From: Rhizophagus clarus | Taxonomy: Eukaryota; Glomeromycota; Glomeromycetes; Glomerales; Glomeraceae | Direction: 5' to 3' | Assembly (NCBI GenBank): GCA_015698045.1 | Contig: BLAL01000215.1 | Coordinates: 2,108,001-2,172,000, forward strand | Length of the DNA stretch: 64,000 bases | In this document: positions 34,684-47,099 of the stretch, piece after piece | Layout of the letters: the number at the start of each line of letters is the position of its first letter | Position numbering within the stretch: the first letter of the stretch is position 1 | The notes under the pieces: generated by a model | What the model saw: the letters and a program-made list of their open reading frames with translations, nothing else | The model's database searches: none | Told to the model about the DNA's origin: nothing | Made by a program: the position numbers and the translations under genes

Positions 34684-35560
34684 TACTTACAGTTCTCTTA
34701 TTTTCTCTTTTGGTTTTACGAATTTTTCGCTTTTTATTATCGTTTGACTTATTATTTTCTTTAATAACTCTAACTTTAGGTTTATCAACTCTCGATTGTC
34801 GATTATTATTATTCAAAGTTGTTGATGTTGTTACGTTAAGTTGATCATTTGAAAATGATAAATTGGGTTGAGTTATCGAAATGTTGTTATTGGGAGTATT
34901 TATAGTAGTAGTAGTAGTAGAAGAAGAAGAAAATTCCAAATTTTCAGTATTCCAAGTATTAAAAATGGTATTCAAAATAGCTGAAGAATTATTTTCATTT
35001 TTATTAATGTTATTATCAAGTTCATTAACAAAGGAACTAAGATCATCCCATATTTGAATCTTCGTATGATTGTTATCGTTTGAAGATGAAAGAAGTTTTA
35101 ACTTCATAGATAATTCGTCACGTTTATTACCAGTAAAATTTGGATTTTCTGGATTCCTTATAATTTCATTATAAAGTCGTTTTAAAATATTCATTTGTTC
35201 ATTCGTGGTTGATGGATCTGTTAATAATTGTAAGAAAATAGCGGATTTATGTAATTCGTTATTGACCAAATCTTGTCGTAAAGGAAAATCTTGATATTGA
35301 TTGGTAAGGTTCTCATTCATTATATCTGTAATATTTGAAGAGACTGTAAGAATTTCATTATCTTCCGTATCACCTTGAATTCTATTAACTTTCAATCGAT
35401 TTGGTTCAGTATATTCACAAAATTCATTACGGTCACGACAATGTTTACAAGGTTTTTGTGTTAAATAACTACCATCACATCTCTTTTTATCGCGCTTACA
35501 TTTATTACAAGCGACAACGTTAATCTTTCCTCGTTTTTTTGTAATTTGTTTTGATGACAT
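33995..35560 (-). CDS. Zn2Cys6 (Gal4-type) transcription factor, 2 exons
   Basis: Exons 35560-34691 and 34567-33995 on the minus strand, with a 123-bp intron (GTAAGTATTT donor, ACATATTAG acceptor) joining in frame; 480 residues. The N-terminus has the fungal binuclear zinc cluster: C18, C21, C28, C38, C41 and C48 with spacing 2-6-9-2-6 (CNKCKRDKKRC, then PCKHCRDRNEFC). The middle is Asn/Ser/Thr-rich, a basic stretch (RKIRKTKRENKR) ends exon 1, and exon 2 is Pro-rich (LPPTPPPVARPPPH) with Ser-rich acidic segments typical of activation regions. It should bind DNA in the nucleus; targets are unknown. No fungal-TF middle homology domain was noticed. Frame and splice sites are intact, so this is one of the few ordinary host genes here. 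Confidence 0.9.
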
Positions 35561-38174
35561 GATTTTTTTTTATTATTATTATTTCTGTTTTTGTTTATCT
35601 TTTATGAAAATTTTTTGTAGGATTTATTATCAATAGATGATTATTTGAAGAATAGAAACGGATGTTGGAGAATCTTTGATGGGTATTTATAAAAAACACA
35701 AAGGAAAATCAAAACAAGTTGTTTTAAAACCAGACTATTCTTTTTTTTTTATATACATATATAAATAAATATATATATATATTATTATATAACTTTTTTT
35801 TACTATTATAAAATAATAAATTATAATTATTACAATAAACAACCAAATCAAATAAATAACGTTCTGCAGATCTTTGAATTTGGATTGTGCTACAGTTCGA
35901 CTTGATATTATTTATATTTGTATTGTAGATAAAATTATTTGACAAGGGGGGGTTAAGAGCGAAAAAGATAAAAAAAAAAAAAAAAAATTATTCGTATAGG
36001 AAAAGGAATTTTATTTAAAATAATCGTAAAGTAATAAAAAAAAAAAAAAAAAAAAAAAAAATTTATTTATTTATCCTATTTTATATATACATATATTTTT
36101 TGTAAAGCATTTCAGGAAGTTCATTTAGTTCGTATAATTTGTACATATAAATATTAACTATATAAATATATTACTCTCAATAAAAAAAAAAAAAAACGAT
36201 CGAGTGGCTTAAGAGTGGCTAATGACACATGTCGAAGCATAAAAAGGTTAAAAATAGTAAAATGGGGGGGGAGTTTATTTGAAGATTATAGACAAAGTAT
36301 TACGGAAGACTACGTAAAAGGTTTCTCAATTTTTTCGTTTTAATTTCTTTTTTTTTTCTTTCCTCCTTCTTTTTCTTTCCTTTTCTTTATTTATTTTATT
36401 TTATTTATTTATTTTTTTTTTTTATTTATTTTATTTTAGTTTATTGTTTGTATAATTTGTGAATTTTCTATTTTAAGAATTTTGGAATTTTTTAGGTTGT
36501 AAAATCAAATTGATACTCACATGGCTGGACAAATTCCACAAAATTTTTACGGAATACCGAAAAAGAAGAAATTTACAAAAAAGTTAATTGAAACGTAGGG
36601 AAGAGGAAAAAAAAAAAAAAAAAAAATTAATAATATGATTATTACAACCTTTTTTTTTAGATTTGTAAGCCACTAATTTTTTTAAAATGATTCATAACGT
36701 ATTATCCATTAAGAAAAAAAACTTGTTTAACATTGTTAATAACTTGATAATAAAACGGGCCCGTATATTTTCGTTGTTTAGAAAAAAAGAAAAAACGTTG
36801 TCGCAATCTCACATTATTTTTTGCAGAAGTCGTCTGATTGGAGCAACAATGGACAAATTTTTTTAAGTAATTGTTTTTGACAAATTCAGTATAAATAAAC
36901 TAGTAATGAAACATTTAGTAAAAAAAAATAAACAAGTTTTTTTGTATAGATTATTGTACACCAAATATTAAAAAAAAAACTTTATTGTAATTTTTAGAGT
37001 AACAATTCTTATTTATTAAAATATTATTTGGAATAAAATTATTATTGTGTCTCGTGTGAAAATGATGATGTGCACTGCCAGAAATTTTATTTGGAATTTG
37101 ACTAATTATAGTTTAAGGGTTCCGAAATTTCATTGGCCCTTCAATAATCCATATATAGTCTATTGTACTAATAATATAAGGAAATGTTTGGCGTTTTATA
37201 AAAGCTTTCCAGTTTTTTGGTCCGAAATTCCGTTGAGGCAGATGGATAATCCTGAATAATCTTAAAGCATCAAAACAAACATCGATTAATTAACGATTTT
37301 ACCTCAATTCGTTTAATGATATACACGTTTCATATTATTAAACGAATAATTTTCACGTTATTAAACTTGATTTTATCCTTAAAATTCTAAAAACAAGCCA
37401 AACCTTAATATTATTCTAATAATATAATAATAATAATAATAGTAAAAAAAAAATTTTTTCTTTTTTTTTTCTTTTCTTTTCTGGTTAATAAACTAGTTTA
37501 TTTTTCGCAAGGATTATCACGGATTATTATCACCGTAACTCCCAATTTGAGTCATGATGAGATAATTTTGTAAAATTCATAAGTTGTTTCAATTGATTTA
37601 TAAGGTTCTATTAGTCCACATACAAATGATGCCATTATTTACCACATTGTAACGCGTTTGATATAAATCATTAAAATGAATTAGTAAATTTATACTAAAA
37701 TTTCTTAAATAAATCAATGAAATCATTAATTAATATTATTGGTTAAATATAGAATAATTAAAAGATTTTTTTTGATTTAATCAATATAATAATAATACAA
37801 TATAATTTTCCGAAAAAAAAAAAAAAAAAAAAAATATGTCGTCATCCTGATTGTTTTTATGAGTTTCAAAATCACCTAGTTTCAAAATATCGGAGATTAT
37901 AACCGGTCTCGGTTTTTCCTATTTATTACCATTTTAATTTAATTCGGTTTCTGTTATGTTTACGTTACTCTTTTGTCACCAAATTCCTTTTCGATTTACA
38001 ACATTCAGTGTCATATATAGTGTCATTGAAATTCAATTGAACCTAGTACGGGATTTCCTTTTGCAATCCGATTATTCCGGGAAGAAAATTTAAAAATGTA
38101 TGTATGACAACATTCTTGCGTGAATTTAGTATTTAATTATTCCTTTAAAAAAATTAAAAAACCAGGAGGTAACC

Positions 38175-38214
<40 letters not shown>

Positions 38215-41200
38215 AAAGAACAATCTATAAATAATAATTTAATTAAAGAAACTTTATCCAAAAAATACATATTGTTAAAAGTGATTAAACTGCGGTAATA
38301 CCCAAATTTTACACAAACAGGTTATCAAAAGAATGCATAACTGATAAGGTAAATTTCAATGTATTGTATTAAAAAAGCAACGTGACCCTTGTCAAAGAAA
38401 TGTTCGGGTGACTTAAAATTAACGTAAGGGCGTGCAAAATGGTTTGATGTGTAACGAAGAACACGTCTTACAATTAACACGCCACTTTATATTGAGTACA
38501 TATTGAACACATTGAGTACCATTGTCATTCACAAAGAATGTTCTTATTGATATTCTTTTTATTTCTTTTACAGGTATGGAATTTAATATGAAATCCATTT
38601 TAATATGGATGTACATTTAAGCCTTATCATCTATTTTGATGTTCCTTATCCATTATACTTACCATATATATTCTTAATAATAAATTAAGATTTTTTTTTT
38701 TTTTTTTTAAATCAGAAAAAACCGCGTATTCAAATTTCAATCCAAGATTTTTTTGTACGCGATTAACAACAAGAAATTATTTTGATTCTCTTATTTTAAT
38801 ATTCCTAAAAGCGGATACTTATTCTGAAATCATTATGTCTATAATTTTCTTTGTTCAATTAATTCGTACTAATTAACAATTAACACGTATCATAATAAGA
38901 AGATCATACCATATCCGGTTTATAGAAGAAGGCGTTTTATACAAACCGATAAATTCGCGCAATCTTTTGCTGCGCATATTTCTGGTTTGTGTATATCTTT
39001 CAAATAAAATATATGTGGTTTGTATTTTGCTTAAAAATTATTTATTTAAATAACTTAAAATGAACCCTTTAAAAATTACGCAAATTACGCCACCCGGCCG
39101 TAAAGTGGCTCGTTGATCGATTGTCAACATGAATCGGACAATTCAGTCCTGTGGCTAATTTTTTTCCTTATGGAGGAGAATTCCATCAAAAGGATTGAAT
39201 CAAAATAAAGTTCCCATTAGTTCTATTAGAGAACTTTAATGAACAACGAACTGAATAAGAGTTTCAAGATGTTCATATGAAAATTCTATTATTCTATTGA
39301 TCATTATATAATACAAATCGAGTAAATTAAAAAAAATTATGAACCAATAATCCATTTGTATAATGCATTCACGTGTGAAAAATTCTTTAATTATTTATGG
39401 TTTAGTGATTTTTTTGTTATATCATTAAAAAAAAAAAGATTTTTTCCTTTTCTCTTTAAGGAAAATAAAGGATTTAAAGATCCGATGGAAAAAAAAATTT
39501 ACTCTTTTAAATTTGAATATGGGTTTACCCGTTAAAGAATTTTATTGAAAAGGGTAAATTCCGATTTTTTTTTTTTTTTTTTTTTTTTTTTGAATTTCCG
39601 CCAAGGAGACATAAAGTTTGATAATCCTTTTTTTGTTGGTTCTTTCATTTTTTTTTTTTAATTTTTTTTATATTACATTTTTAGTGAAAGTGATTTGCAA
39701 AACGTTTTAACCCTGGTCGTTTAATAAATTTTAATTAAAAATCGGAAAAGGCTAATCTCGGTTAATCTTAACCATCTTAGTATTACTTATTTTAAAATTA
39801 TCAGATCAGCTGCAAGCATAAACTGTTTGACTCTCATTTTAAAGTATCAAAAAAATATTCCGGATTCCGGATTTGAGAAAAAAAATTTTTACTATTTAAA
39901 ATTTAACATACAAAATTTTCAAAAACTATAATTGGTAAAAAATGTTTTTTTCGTCATTAATTTACTATAAAAACTAAAAATAAATCGTGATGATCTTTTT
40001 TTTTTGTTTCATTTCAGAATAGGTTCGAGAATATTGTTACAGAATATTCTCACGATTCTTCATGAAATCTCTTAAACATATCAAATTTGTGAAAAATATT
40101 CATTCTGTAACTAAAAAGTCCTCTCTCACTCGAAACCTTTCTCACTCTTTATGTTTCATAGTAAGCAAAATCAGACAATGTTTTGGCGAAAAATTCTGTA
40201 AGTTTACACACAATTGTTTATTCACTCGTCGTTTCTGATTGTTTCTATTTGTATTTTTTAATGTAAGTTAACTAAAATTTTATTTTTATTTGTTATCTAC
40301 ATAATAATAATCTTAAAATGATGATGTGTGGTGGTAAAGTAACCTTTTTTCCTTGGATTATTACGTGAATTTTTTTTTTATTACGATAATTTATGTCTAT
40401 TAGGAATTAGGATTTACAGCATGTTTAATGTAAAGTTTATCAGTTCATCTTTATACATACTATTCCATTTTATATATGATAATTACAACCGATTAACGAT
40501 TCTCAGATACGGAAATTAGTATTTTAAAGAAAATGGAAAGTACGGTAAGAAAATATTTTTCCAAATGAATATCTATAGTATTTTTTTTGTTATGCAGTAA
40601 CTACATGTTAATGATGGTGGTTATTATGTATTTGAAGATGCAGTTACTGCATATTAAAAATGTAATTGGTAATGCTGCTTGCATATGACGCCACTATAGT
40701 ATTATTAGAATTTTTTTGTATGAAAATGTGTAACTACGTAATTTATTTTGGCCGAATAGGTTCTATAGTAATGTATCGGAGTAATCGGACTTTTGATTCC
40801 AAATCATGTTTACTCATGTACGTGTATGTACATCTTTCAATTTTTTCCACCAAATTGTTGTATACTTGACTCGGTTCATTTTAGTTGATCAAAAAAGATA
40901 ATCATCATGATTATTCATCAATTTATATATCAGATAATTGATATTAACGCCAACTCTGCACTTAAAGTTCAATGCCCATGCATAACATTGTCGAATAAAT
41001 ATACTTTTCTGTACAAAATTGACCTAACTACCTTGTGACTTTTCTAATGACTTTCCACTTCCTATTAGTGACTTTCTTAATGACAAAGAGGAATTAATCA
41101 ATCATCCTGACTACTTGATTTATATAAAATAACATATTTATGTTGTTAAGAAAACTGGATATAAAAATAACTGTAATCGATAAACGAGTAATCAGAATTC

Positions 41201-41370
41201 ACACGTTCGTTACTGAAATTTTTGGCTAATTATACATATCAAAAAGTTACGAGATTAATATTTTTCGACGATGGATTCATATTGTTTGGAACAACTAATA
41301 AGGTAATAATTTCAAAAATTATTAATTAAATTAATATAATTTTCATCTTTTCGTATTGCTTGCTTGTTCT
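35561..41370. other. gene-poor region upstream of the Zn2Cys6 gene
   Basis: Dominated by homopolymer runs (36030-36060, 36610-36627, 37818-37835, 38176-38218, 39569-39591). A 25-codon frame at 36521-36598 (+) starts MAGQIPQNFYGIPKKKKF and could be a micropeptide; the frame at 37062-37259 (+) has no support. A region at 40024-40062 has TTC/GAA blocks (TTCGAGAA, GAATATTC) like heat-shock elements but no gene beside it. Nothing else is supportable. Confidence 0.4.
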
Positions 41371-41379
41371 TTGCAAATT

Positions 41380-41530
41380 ATACAAATTCATCAGCTTGTC
41401 TTTTCTTATCTCAACTACTAACGCTACTGATAACCGTTCTGACTGAGGATCAGGAAGATTCTTCCACTTCTTTATTTATTGTTGCAGAAAAAAGTAAAGT
41501 TTGTTTTCTTTTTGGAAGAGATTCAATAAG
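41380..41530 (-). pseudogene. DEAD-box helicase fragment (motif III)
   Basis: On the minus strand from 41530 the frame reads IESLPKRKQTLLFSATINKE then VEES and TGA. The block with SAT after a hydrophobic strand is the conserved motif III of DEAD-box RNA helicases. Beyond the stop the frame shows TVISSVSS and another stop. A nearby open piece at about 41690-41760 (NIPSKNHKDWCFVQPKDI) ends at a GTAAGG donor and may belong to another remnant. No other helicase motif was found, so this is a relic. Confidence 0.5.
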
Positions 41531-42457
41531 GTTGGTAAATTAGTAATTTAACAACTTATACAACAACTTACACAAATAAAGATAGAAGTAAATAATAAAT
41601 ATATTTATTGTAAGTAGAGAATTTGAAATAATTTATCTGCAAAAGAATAAAGTTAAGATCCTTACGTCAATATCTTTAGGTTGGACAAAACACCAATCCT
41701 TGTGATTTTTACTCGGAATATTAATAACACTCAATTCTGGTTTTATTTATTAATGGCATCATTTAGTTCTGTTATTATTTTATTCGCTAATTTTGATCAT
41801 ATACTAATACTATTTTATTTTTAAATTTTAGTAATATGTGGTGCAACAACGCTAATATTTGCGTTTTGTAATCCCAAAAATTAGATTATTCGGATGAAGT
41901 GGATTTTGTCAGATTTTTTTGGACAAAATAAAAAGCATCTATGAATTTTAAGTTTTAATATATATATAATAGTGATGTTAATAATTATAAGAATAAAACC
42001 AACATAATTATACATTACATAATATCTTATGAAAAATGTGCAACTTTTTTTTAAAAAATGGTTTGTTTATTGATCCAATTTTCATTTGCCTTCATATACA
42101 AACACAGATATTTTTTTTTTTTCAATGATCTTGTTTATTCTATTGAATAATTTGAATAATGTTCACTAATTTACTATCTTTCTAATTTTTTTTTTTTTTT
42201 TAAGCATACTCTTGTTTTTTAAAAAAAAAAAAAAAAGGTAATCTTTGGGGATAAAGGATCTAAATTTTTAACTTTACTCATTAATCAGTAATTCAAAAAA
42301 AAAAAAAAAAAAATTAACTAAAACATATTTATTTAAAATTATTAAAGTACGCGAAAAAAAAGACAAATTAAATAATAAAAAGGAATGCTTAAAAAGGTGT
42401 ATTTTAACAAAGAAGAATATAAAAGGTCACAAAAATTCTAGGTAAAAGATTTTATGA

Positions 42458-43748
42458 TTAATGATTTTCAATAAGTTCAATGCACCACTGTTGACCATCG
42501 AAAAAAAAAAAAAAATTAATTAACATCATTCATATTAATAAATAAGACAGATGCGAGTAATAATATATATAATAAAATACCTCATCATTATCTTCGGGCT
42601 TTTTATCTTGAGAAATAACTTCTTGGAAATTTTCATTATAAATAGTAATTTGATATTCATGACTACGTAAAAAAGAATTATCTTTTACATTACGAATGTT
42701 AATAACATCACCAGATCTTACGTAAGAAGAATCATATTTTGTATAATTAATTCTCTGTGCCATCCAATGATAATTAAATTGTAAAGATCTTGAAGGTGTA
42801 GAACAAAACACTACAAAAAAAAAAGACAGGGAAAGATGATGAGAAATCATAACAACAAATCCAAAGTCGAATCTTAAAAGGCCACTAACCTTCGACATGA
42901 TCAGCAAAGTCGCCGTCTATAAAATCGTGATAGATAATTTCAGTTAGAGATTCACGTCCAATGAGAGTTTCTGTAACTTTATGTTGCAATGAAAACATAT
43001 CATTATAGGAGAGTTGATCACGAGAAGCCTTAATAATCCATAATGCATCTGAATCTGGTAACTTTTGACCTGCAAATACCTAAGTAAGGAGATTAAAAAA
43101 AAAAATTGAATAAAAAAGAGGTTTTTTTTTTTAAAAAAAAAAAAAAAATGTTACGTTGATATTACTTACTATTTGCTTTCCACTTCCAGTTTGATGATAT
43201 TTTGTAGTAGAGGATAGATACCTTCCAGTTTTAACATGTTTTATAGCGACACAAGAACCATTTCTAATTAATTGTGATTCTTCTTCAACAATATCTTCAA
43301 ACATTTTAATTAAATCATCTAAAGAATTATTCTTATCCATATTTTTATTAATAAAAGTATTTCTAAAAAAATCATTAGGTAAGGTATGAAAAAGGTATTT
43401 TTTTTGATCTTCTAAATCATTAATTTCAGCATCAAAACAAAGTGAACGAAAATCTGCAACAAATTTCGCCGTATTACCACCATCACGTTCTGTAACATAT
43501 TTTAAAAGATTTAATTTTCTTTGAGAAGAATTTTTAAAAACCGTAAATGCAACATTTGATTTTAATGCATTTATAAGATCGTCTAATGTTTTAATTTTTT
43601 CAGGATTTTTGATCGGAACATCAACCATTCCAATACAAATATTTAAAATATCTTTTTCAGTTCTTATTTGTTTAAGATAACAAAATGAACGAATTTGTTT
43701 AATCCACATGTGTGGGTGATTAGTTCCATTAAATCTTGGAGGATCCAT
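42458..43748 (-). CDS. Gag-like/MIR fusion protein, copy A
   Basis: Exons 43748-43170, 43079-42890, 42810-42581 and 42487-42458 on the minus strand; all joins keep the frame; 342 residues. The N-terminal ~170 residues start MDPPRFNGTNHPHMWIKQI and resemble a retrotransposon Gag capsid domain (FxG..P..WI at the start, then FRSLCFDAEINDLEDQKKYL). From SCVAIKHVKTGRYLSS it becomes MIR-like beta-trefoil sequence, with ALWIIKASRDQ in exon 2 and FLRSHEYQITI and FQEVISQDKKPEDNDE in exon 3. The last exon is WCIELIENH. MIR domains are otherwise found in protein O-mannosyltransferases and IP3/ryanodine receptors and bind ligands. No signal peptide or membrane segment. It has exon positions in common with copy D. 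Frame intact; function unknown. Confidence 0.8.
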
Positions 43749-44535
43749 AATAAAAAAAAAATATATATATATATATATATTTTATATAGTGAAAAAGAAA
43801 AATGTTAACTTTGAAAATTTTAAGGAAAGAAAAAAAAAAAAAATTCAACTGGAGTATAAATGGACTGTTAAATTGTGGAGATCGTCGATCATCTAAATGA
43901 TTGACGTAGTGTTCATATGAGCAAATATAATATATCTTATGATTCTCATATTAAATCTTCAACGAATTTATCTAATTATAGGTAATATTGGCGCAATTTT
44001 GTTTGTTTGTGCACCTCTTAAATTTCACTGTCCATCAACCTTAGGTAAATTTTTAATTTGAATTGGGCGGTTTAATTACTTGGTCAAATGACATGATATA
44101 TGTAAATCTACATTAATAGTTAGTTTGTCTTGAAAAAGGCGCAACTAGTTTTTGAATAAGTCTCATTGGCTGTTGTTAATTGTCGTTATCCGAAAATAGA
44201 TCCTTTTTATAATTCATTCTCCTAAATCAAACATATGATGAAGTCAACATAGAAGGATTATCTTACAATTTTTAAAGGTTCGCTTATAAAGAAAATTGTT
44301 ATTTGCTGATGACACCTTCTTTCGGATTAATATTAATTTAATTAGCACCAGCCATCGAAAAGCAATAATTATCAGTCACCACTTTAAAGATGAGATTGGA
44401 CAGGTCTAACCCTAAACATTGAAAAAAAAATTTTGAAATCTCGATTAACCTTTCAAGAAGCGGTGTAATTTTCCCGTTCGGACCCTTTAGAATCTTTCAA
44501 AACATGATAGGGGTAGGTAGTTAGAACAATTTATT
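43749..44535. other. upstream region of copy A, no gene seen
   Basis: Starts with a TATATATA run just upstream of the copy A start and poly-A. The rest is AT-rich with no supportable feature. Confidence 0.35.
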
Positions 44536-44539
44536 TGCT

Positions 44540-45095
44540 AATTTTATGATTAATCCTACAATTCCCGTTCCATATGTTAATAATACTAATGAATTAAAAA
44601 TTCATTCATTAAAATAACATATCACTTTCACAGTTTTTAAAATTCTTGGAGAAAGTAATTATCCCTATAAACAATTTTTATCCGTTATTTCTGTAAAGTC
44701 TCCGTAAAAATGAACCCTTTACGAATCTATTCACGGAAAATGTAAATATTTCGATGAATCTCGTGATATAAATGTCATTAATTCCGGAAATATGAGACTT
44801 TTACGGAAAAAAGATGGAATGTAAAACACGGATCGACTTTTTTTTTTACAGGATATATTAAAATATTCTCGAAGACAAGGTGGAGGTGTCACAAGATTTC
44901 TTACTAAATTTAGATCATTTTGTCGTGATACTTGAAATTAAGGGATTAAGGCATACTTTTATAAACTCTTCTATGTTGCAATTTATAAAGTAGTATTATA
45001 AATGTACAGATAGACGAATTGTAATTTCAGATTACGAATTATATTTAATATGCACGCGAAGAATAATATAGGTTTATGGGTTATAAAGTATTAAA
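44540..45095 (+). pseudogene. Gag-like/MIR family remnant, plus strand
   Basis: Pieces of the family's first exon are readable: NPTIPVPYVNNTNELKIHSL then a stop then HITFTVFK (44550-44645). After ~220 bp of unrelated sequence come LKYSRRQGGGVTRFLTKFRS and FCRDT with a frame change (44865-44945). GLWVIKY near 45070 recalls the ALWII of the second exon. Several stops and the insertion show a dead copy. Confidence 0.6.
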
Positions 45096-45349
45096 GTTTG
45101 ATGGAAAAATTTTTTCAGTAAAAGTACGATCAATTCGCATTTATTCAACTAATAGGCATGAAATCATCTTCATCTAACCAATTTAAAAGTATAGTCTTGA
45201 ATATAATTCGTTTTATTTAATCGTGATATTAATTAACATTTTTATTTTGCCTGAAGTGACTTATAAAACTACAAGTTGAAATTTAAATCGAATAATATAT
45301 ATTCTTCGAGATTTAAATGAATTTCTTTTTGAAAAGAATACAGTAAATC

Positions 45350-46740
45350 TGTTATTATGCAAAAAAAAGTTATAAACTCAGCAAACTAGAGAAGATTTAA
45401 GAATGATTCATCGTAGCCCAAAAATTGTTGCTATAGGAGATAAGTATTAACAAAAAGACGATAAAATAAGGGTGATTTTGAATCGATTATATCTTTCGCA
45501 TATTTCTAAGTGATATTTAATTGTGTACGACAAAATATTTTCATTCGCAATATTTTTTTTTTACACGATATAAATTTCAAACCTTCTAATCAGTTTGGTA
45601 AACAAAAAAGTAATTTATTATTTTAAATTTTTCTGACTTGTCCATTAAAACCGTTCCTAAAAAAAAAAAAAGAAAGAAAAGAGAAGTTAACGTAAAAAAA
45701 ATACTTTATTAATGTTGCATTATACGGCATACAATATGGCATTACGGTATTACAGCATTTATAACTTACTGTTTAAATTCTGAAATTTATAATTAGGCAT
45801 CGAACAGAATAGGTCGAATTGATATCATAATCGCGGATATAACAATTAGATAGATAAGAATTCCTTATTAGTAAATAAAATAATATAAATACACATTATA
45901 TAAATTCCTAATATACCGGAACAATATAGGCTAGTTATTACATAAATTATTGAGCTAATAAGTAGGGGATATGTATATTTGTATACATCAGTAATAAAAT
46001 AATCTGCTCGTTATTTACTTTATTTAGTCTGAAATCAATCACAGTTGCAATGACAAAAATTTCTGTAACCCTGTACAGTAACAAGCATTAGAGTTTCACA
46101 ATCAGCCTCTATTAATTATTCTAAATAAAAATGAATTAGTATCTCAATCTAGAAAATAAATAAATAAAATAATTACTGTAAACAGGGTCACCACCGAAAT
46201 CACATGAGGATTGACGTTTATCCAATAATTCAGAAAAACAGCAGTAGCAGTAATAATAGTAAAGAAAGTCAAGAAGGTCAAAAAGAAAAGTGCAATTTTC
46301 ATCTTCATTTTCTTTTTCTAAGATTCTTTTCGAGATTTTAAATTTTTTTGATCAAGAATTAAACTGGAAATAAGCGTATATTTACATATAAATCAGTTTA
46401 CTTGTTGAATAATTATAGAATGTGACTACGTTTTTTTTGTTTGGCAAACTCTACCAAATTACAAAAAATGAGATCATAAATTTTTACGCGAATTATTTAA
46501 ATTAAAAAAAAAACATATTGTTGTTCATTATAAATACATATTCGGTTAGAAGAAAATTAAAATTATATTTCGAGATATATTGTCTTCCGAAAACGTGATC
46601 GAATTGAGGATAAGATCGTTTTATTACAATTATGGTAGATACTCCTCTTACGTTAATACTTTTCAGTATTTTATTTAAAAGGTTGTACAAATTTGTAAAA
46701 AATAATTTAGTCTGAGAAAGGATTAGTGTAAAGGGAATAG
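45350..46740. repeat. diverged segmental duplication, copy 1 (partner 47100-48530)
   Basis: Shares in the same order with 47100-48530: TTCGTCGTAG/CATCGTAGCCC..AAAAATTGT, ACAAAATATTTTCATTCG, CATTATACGGCATAC, the small signal-peptide ORF, GAGATTTTAAATTTTTTTGA, ATTATAGAATGT..TTTTTTGTTTGG and AAAGGTTGTACA. The middles (45740-46140 and 47430-47930) differ. Confidence 0.65.
46144..46308 (-). CDS. small signal-peptide-like protein, copy 1 (54 residues)
   Basis: Starts MKMKIALFFLTFLTFFTIIT then ATAVFLNYWINV; ends with a second hydrophobic stretch. The N-terminus is a good secretion signal (K-x-K, 15-residue hydrophobic core, AxA). The partner duplication keeps the same start. The reading after VNP may instead hold an intron (TTTACAG, TTTTCTAG nearby). 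Too short for routine gene calling; coding status rests on the shared signal-like start. Confidence 0.35.
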   Translation of the reverse strand: MKMKIALFFLTFLTFFTIITATAVFLNYWINVNPHVISVVTLFTVIILFIYFLD

Positions 46741-47099
46741 CCCAAGGAGGAACGTGATTGTGTATGGGAAAATTGGAGTTGACATTTTCCGTAATGTTTA
46801 CAACAAAACTGTAATATTACAACATAGCTGTTTTTTTTTAATACGCAATATTCAAAATGTTATCATATGAAAGATTAAATCGAAGAATTATTTAAAATCG
46901 ATTATTGTGAAACAATGTTAATTATCAAAGATATGGGGACAGGTAACTCATAAAGAAAGAAGATAAAATAAATAATTTATTTCAATTCTGATTTTATTTT
47001 AGCCAAAAACTCATTTTTATAAACTGTGATTGAGCGGCACCGCAAAGTTTATTGTTGATTTTCGTAAATTCAGAACAAAGAAATGTATTTTTTTGATGC

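Noticed and set aside
37062-37259. 65-codon plus-strand frame
   Set aside because: No recognised motif or splice context; isolated in AT-rich spacer.
40024-40062. heat-shock-element-like TTC/GAA blocks
   Set aside because: No gene follows on either strand within reach; chance is plausible in such sequence.
41271-41470. possible two-exon micropeptide starting MDSYCLEQLI
   Set aside because: It overlaps the DEAD-box remnant on the other strand and the second exon is arbitrary.
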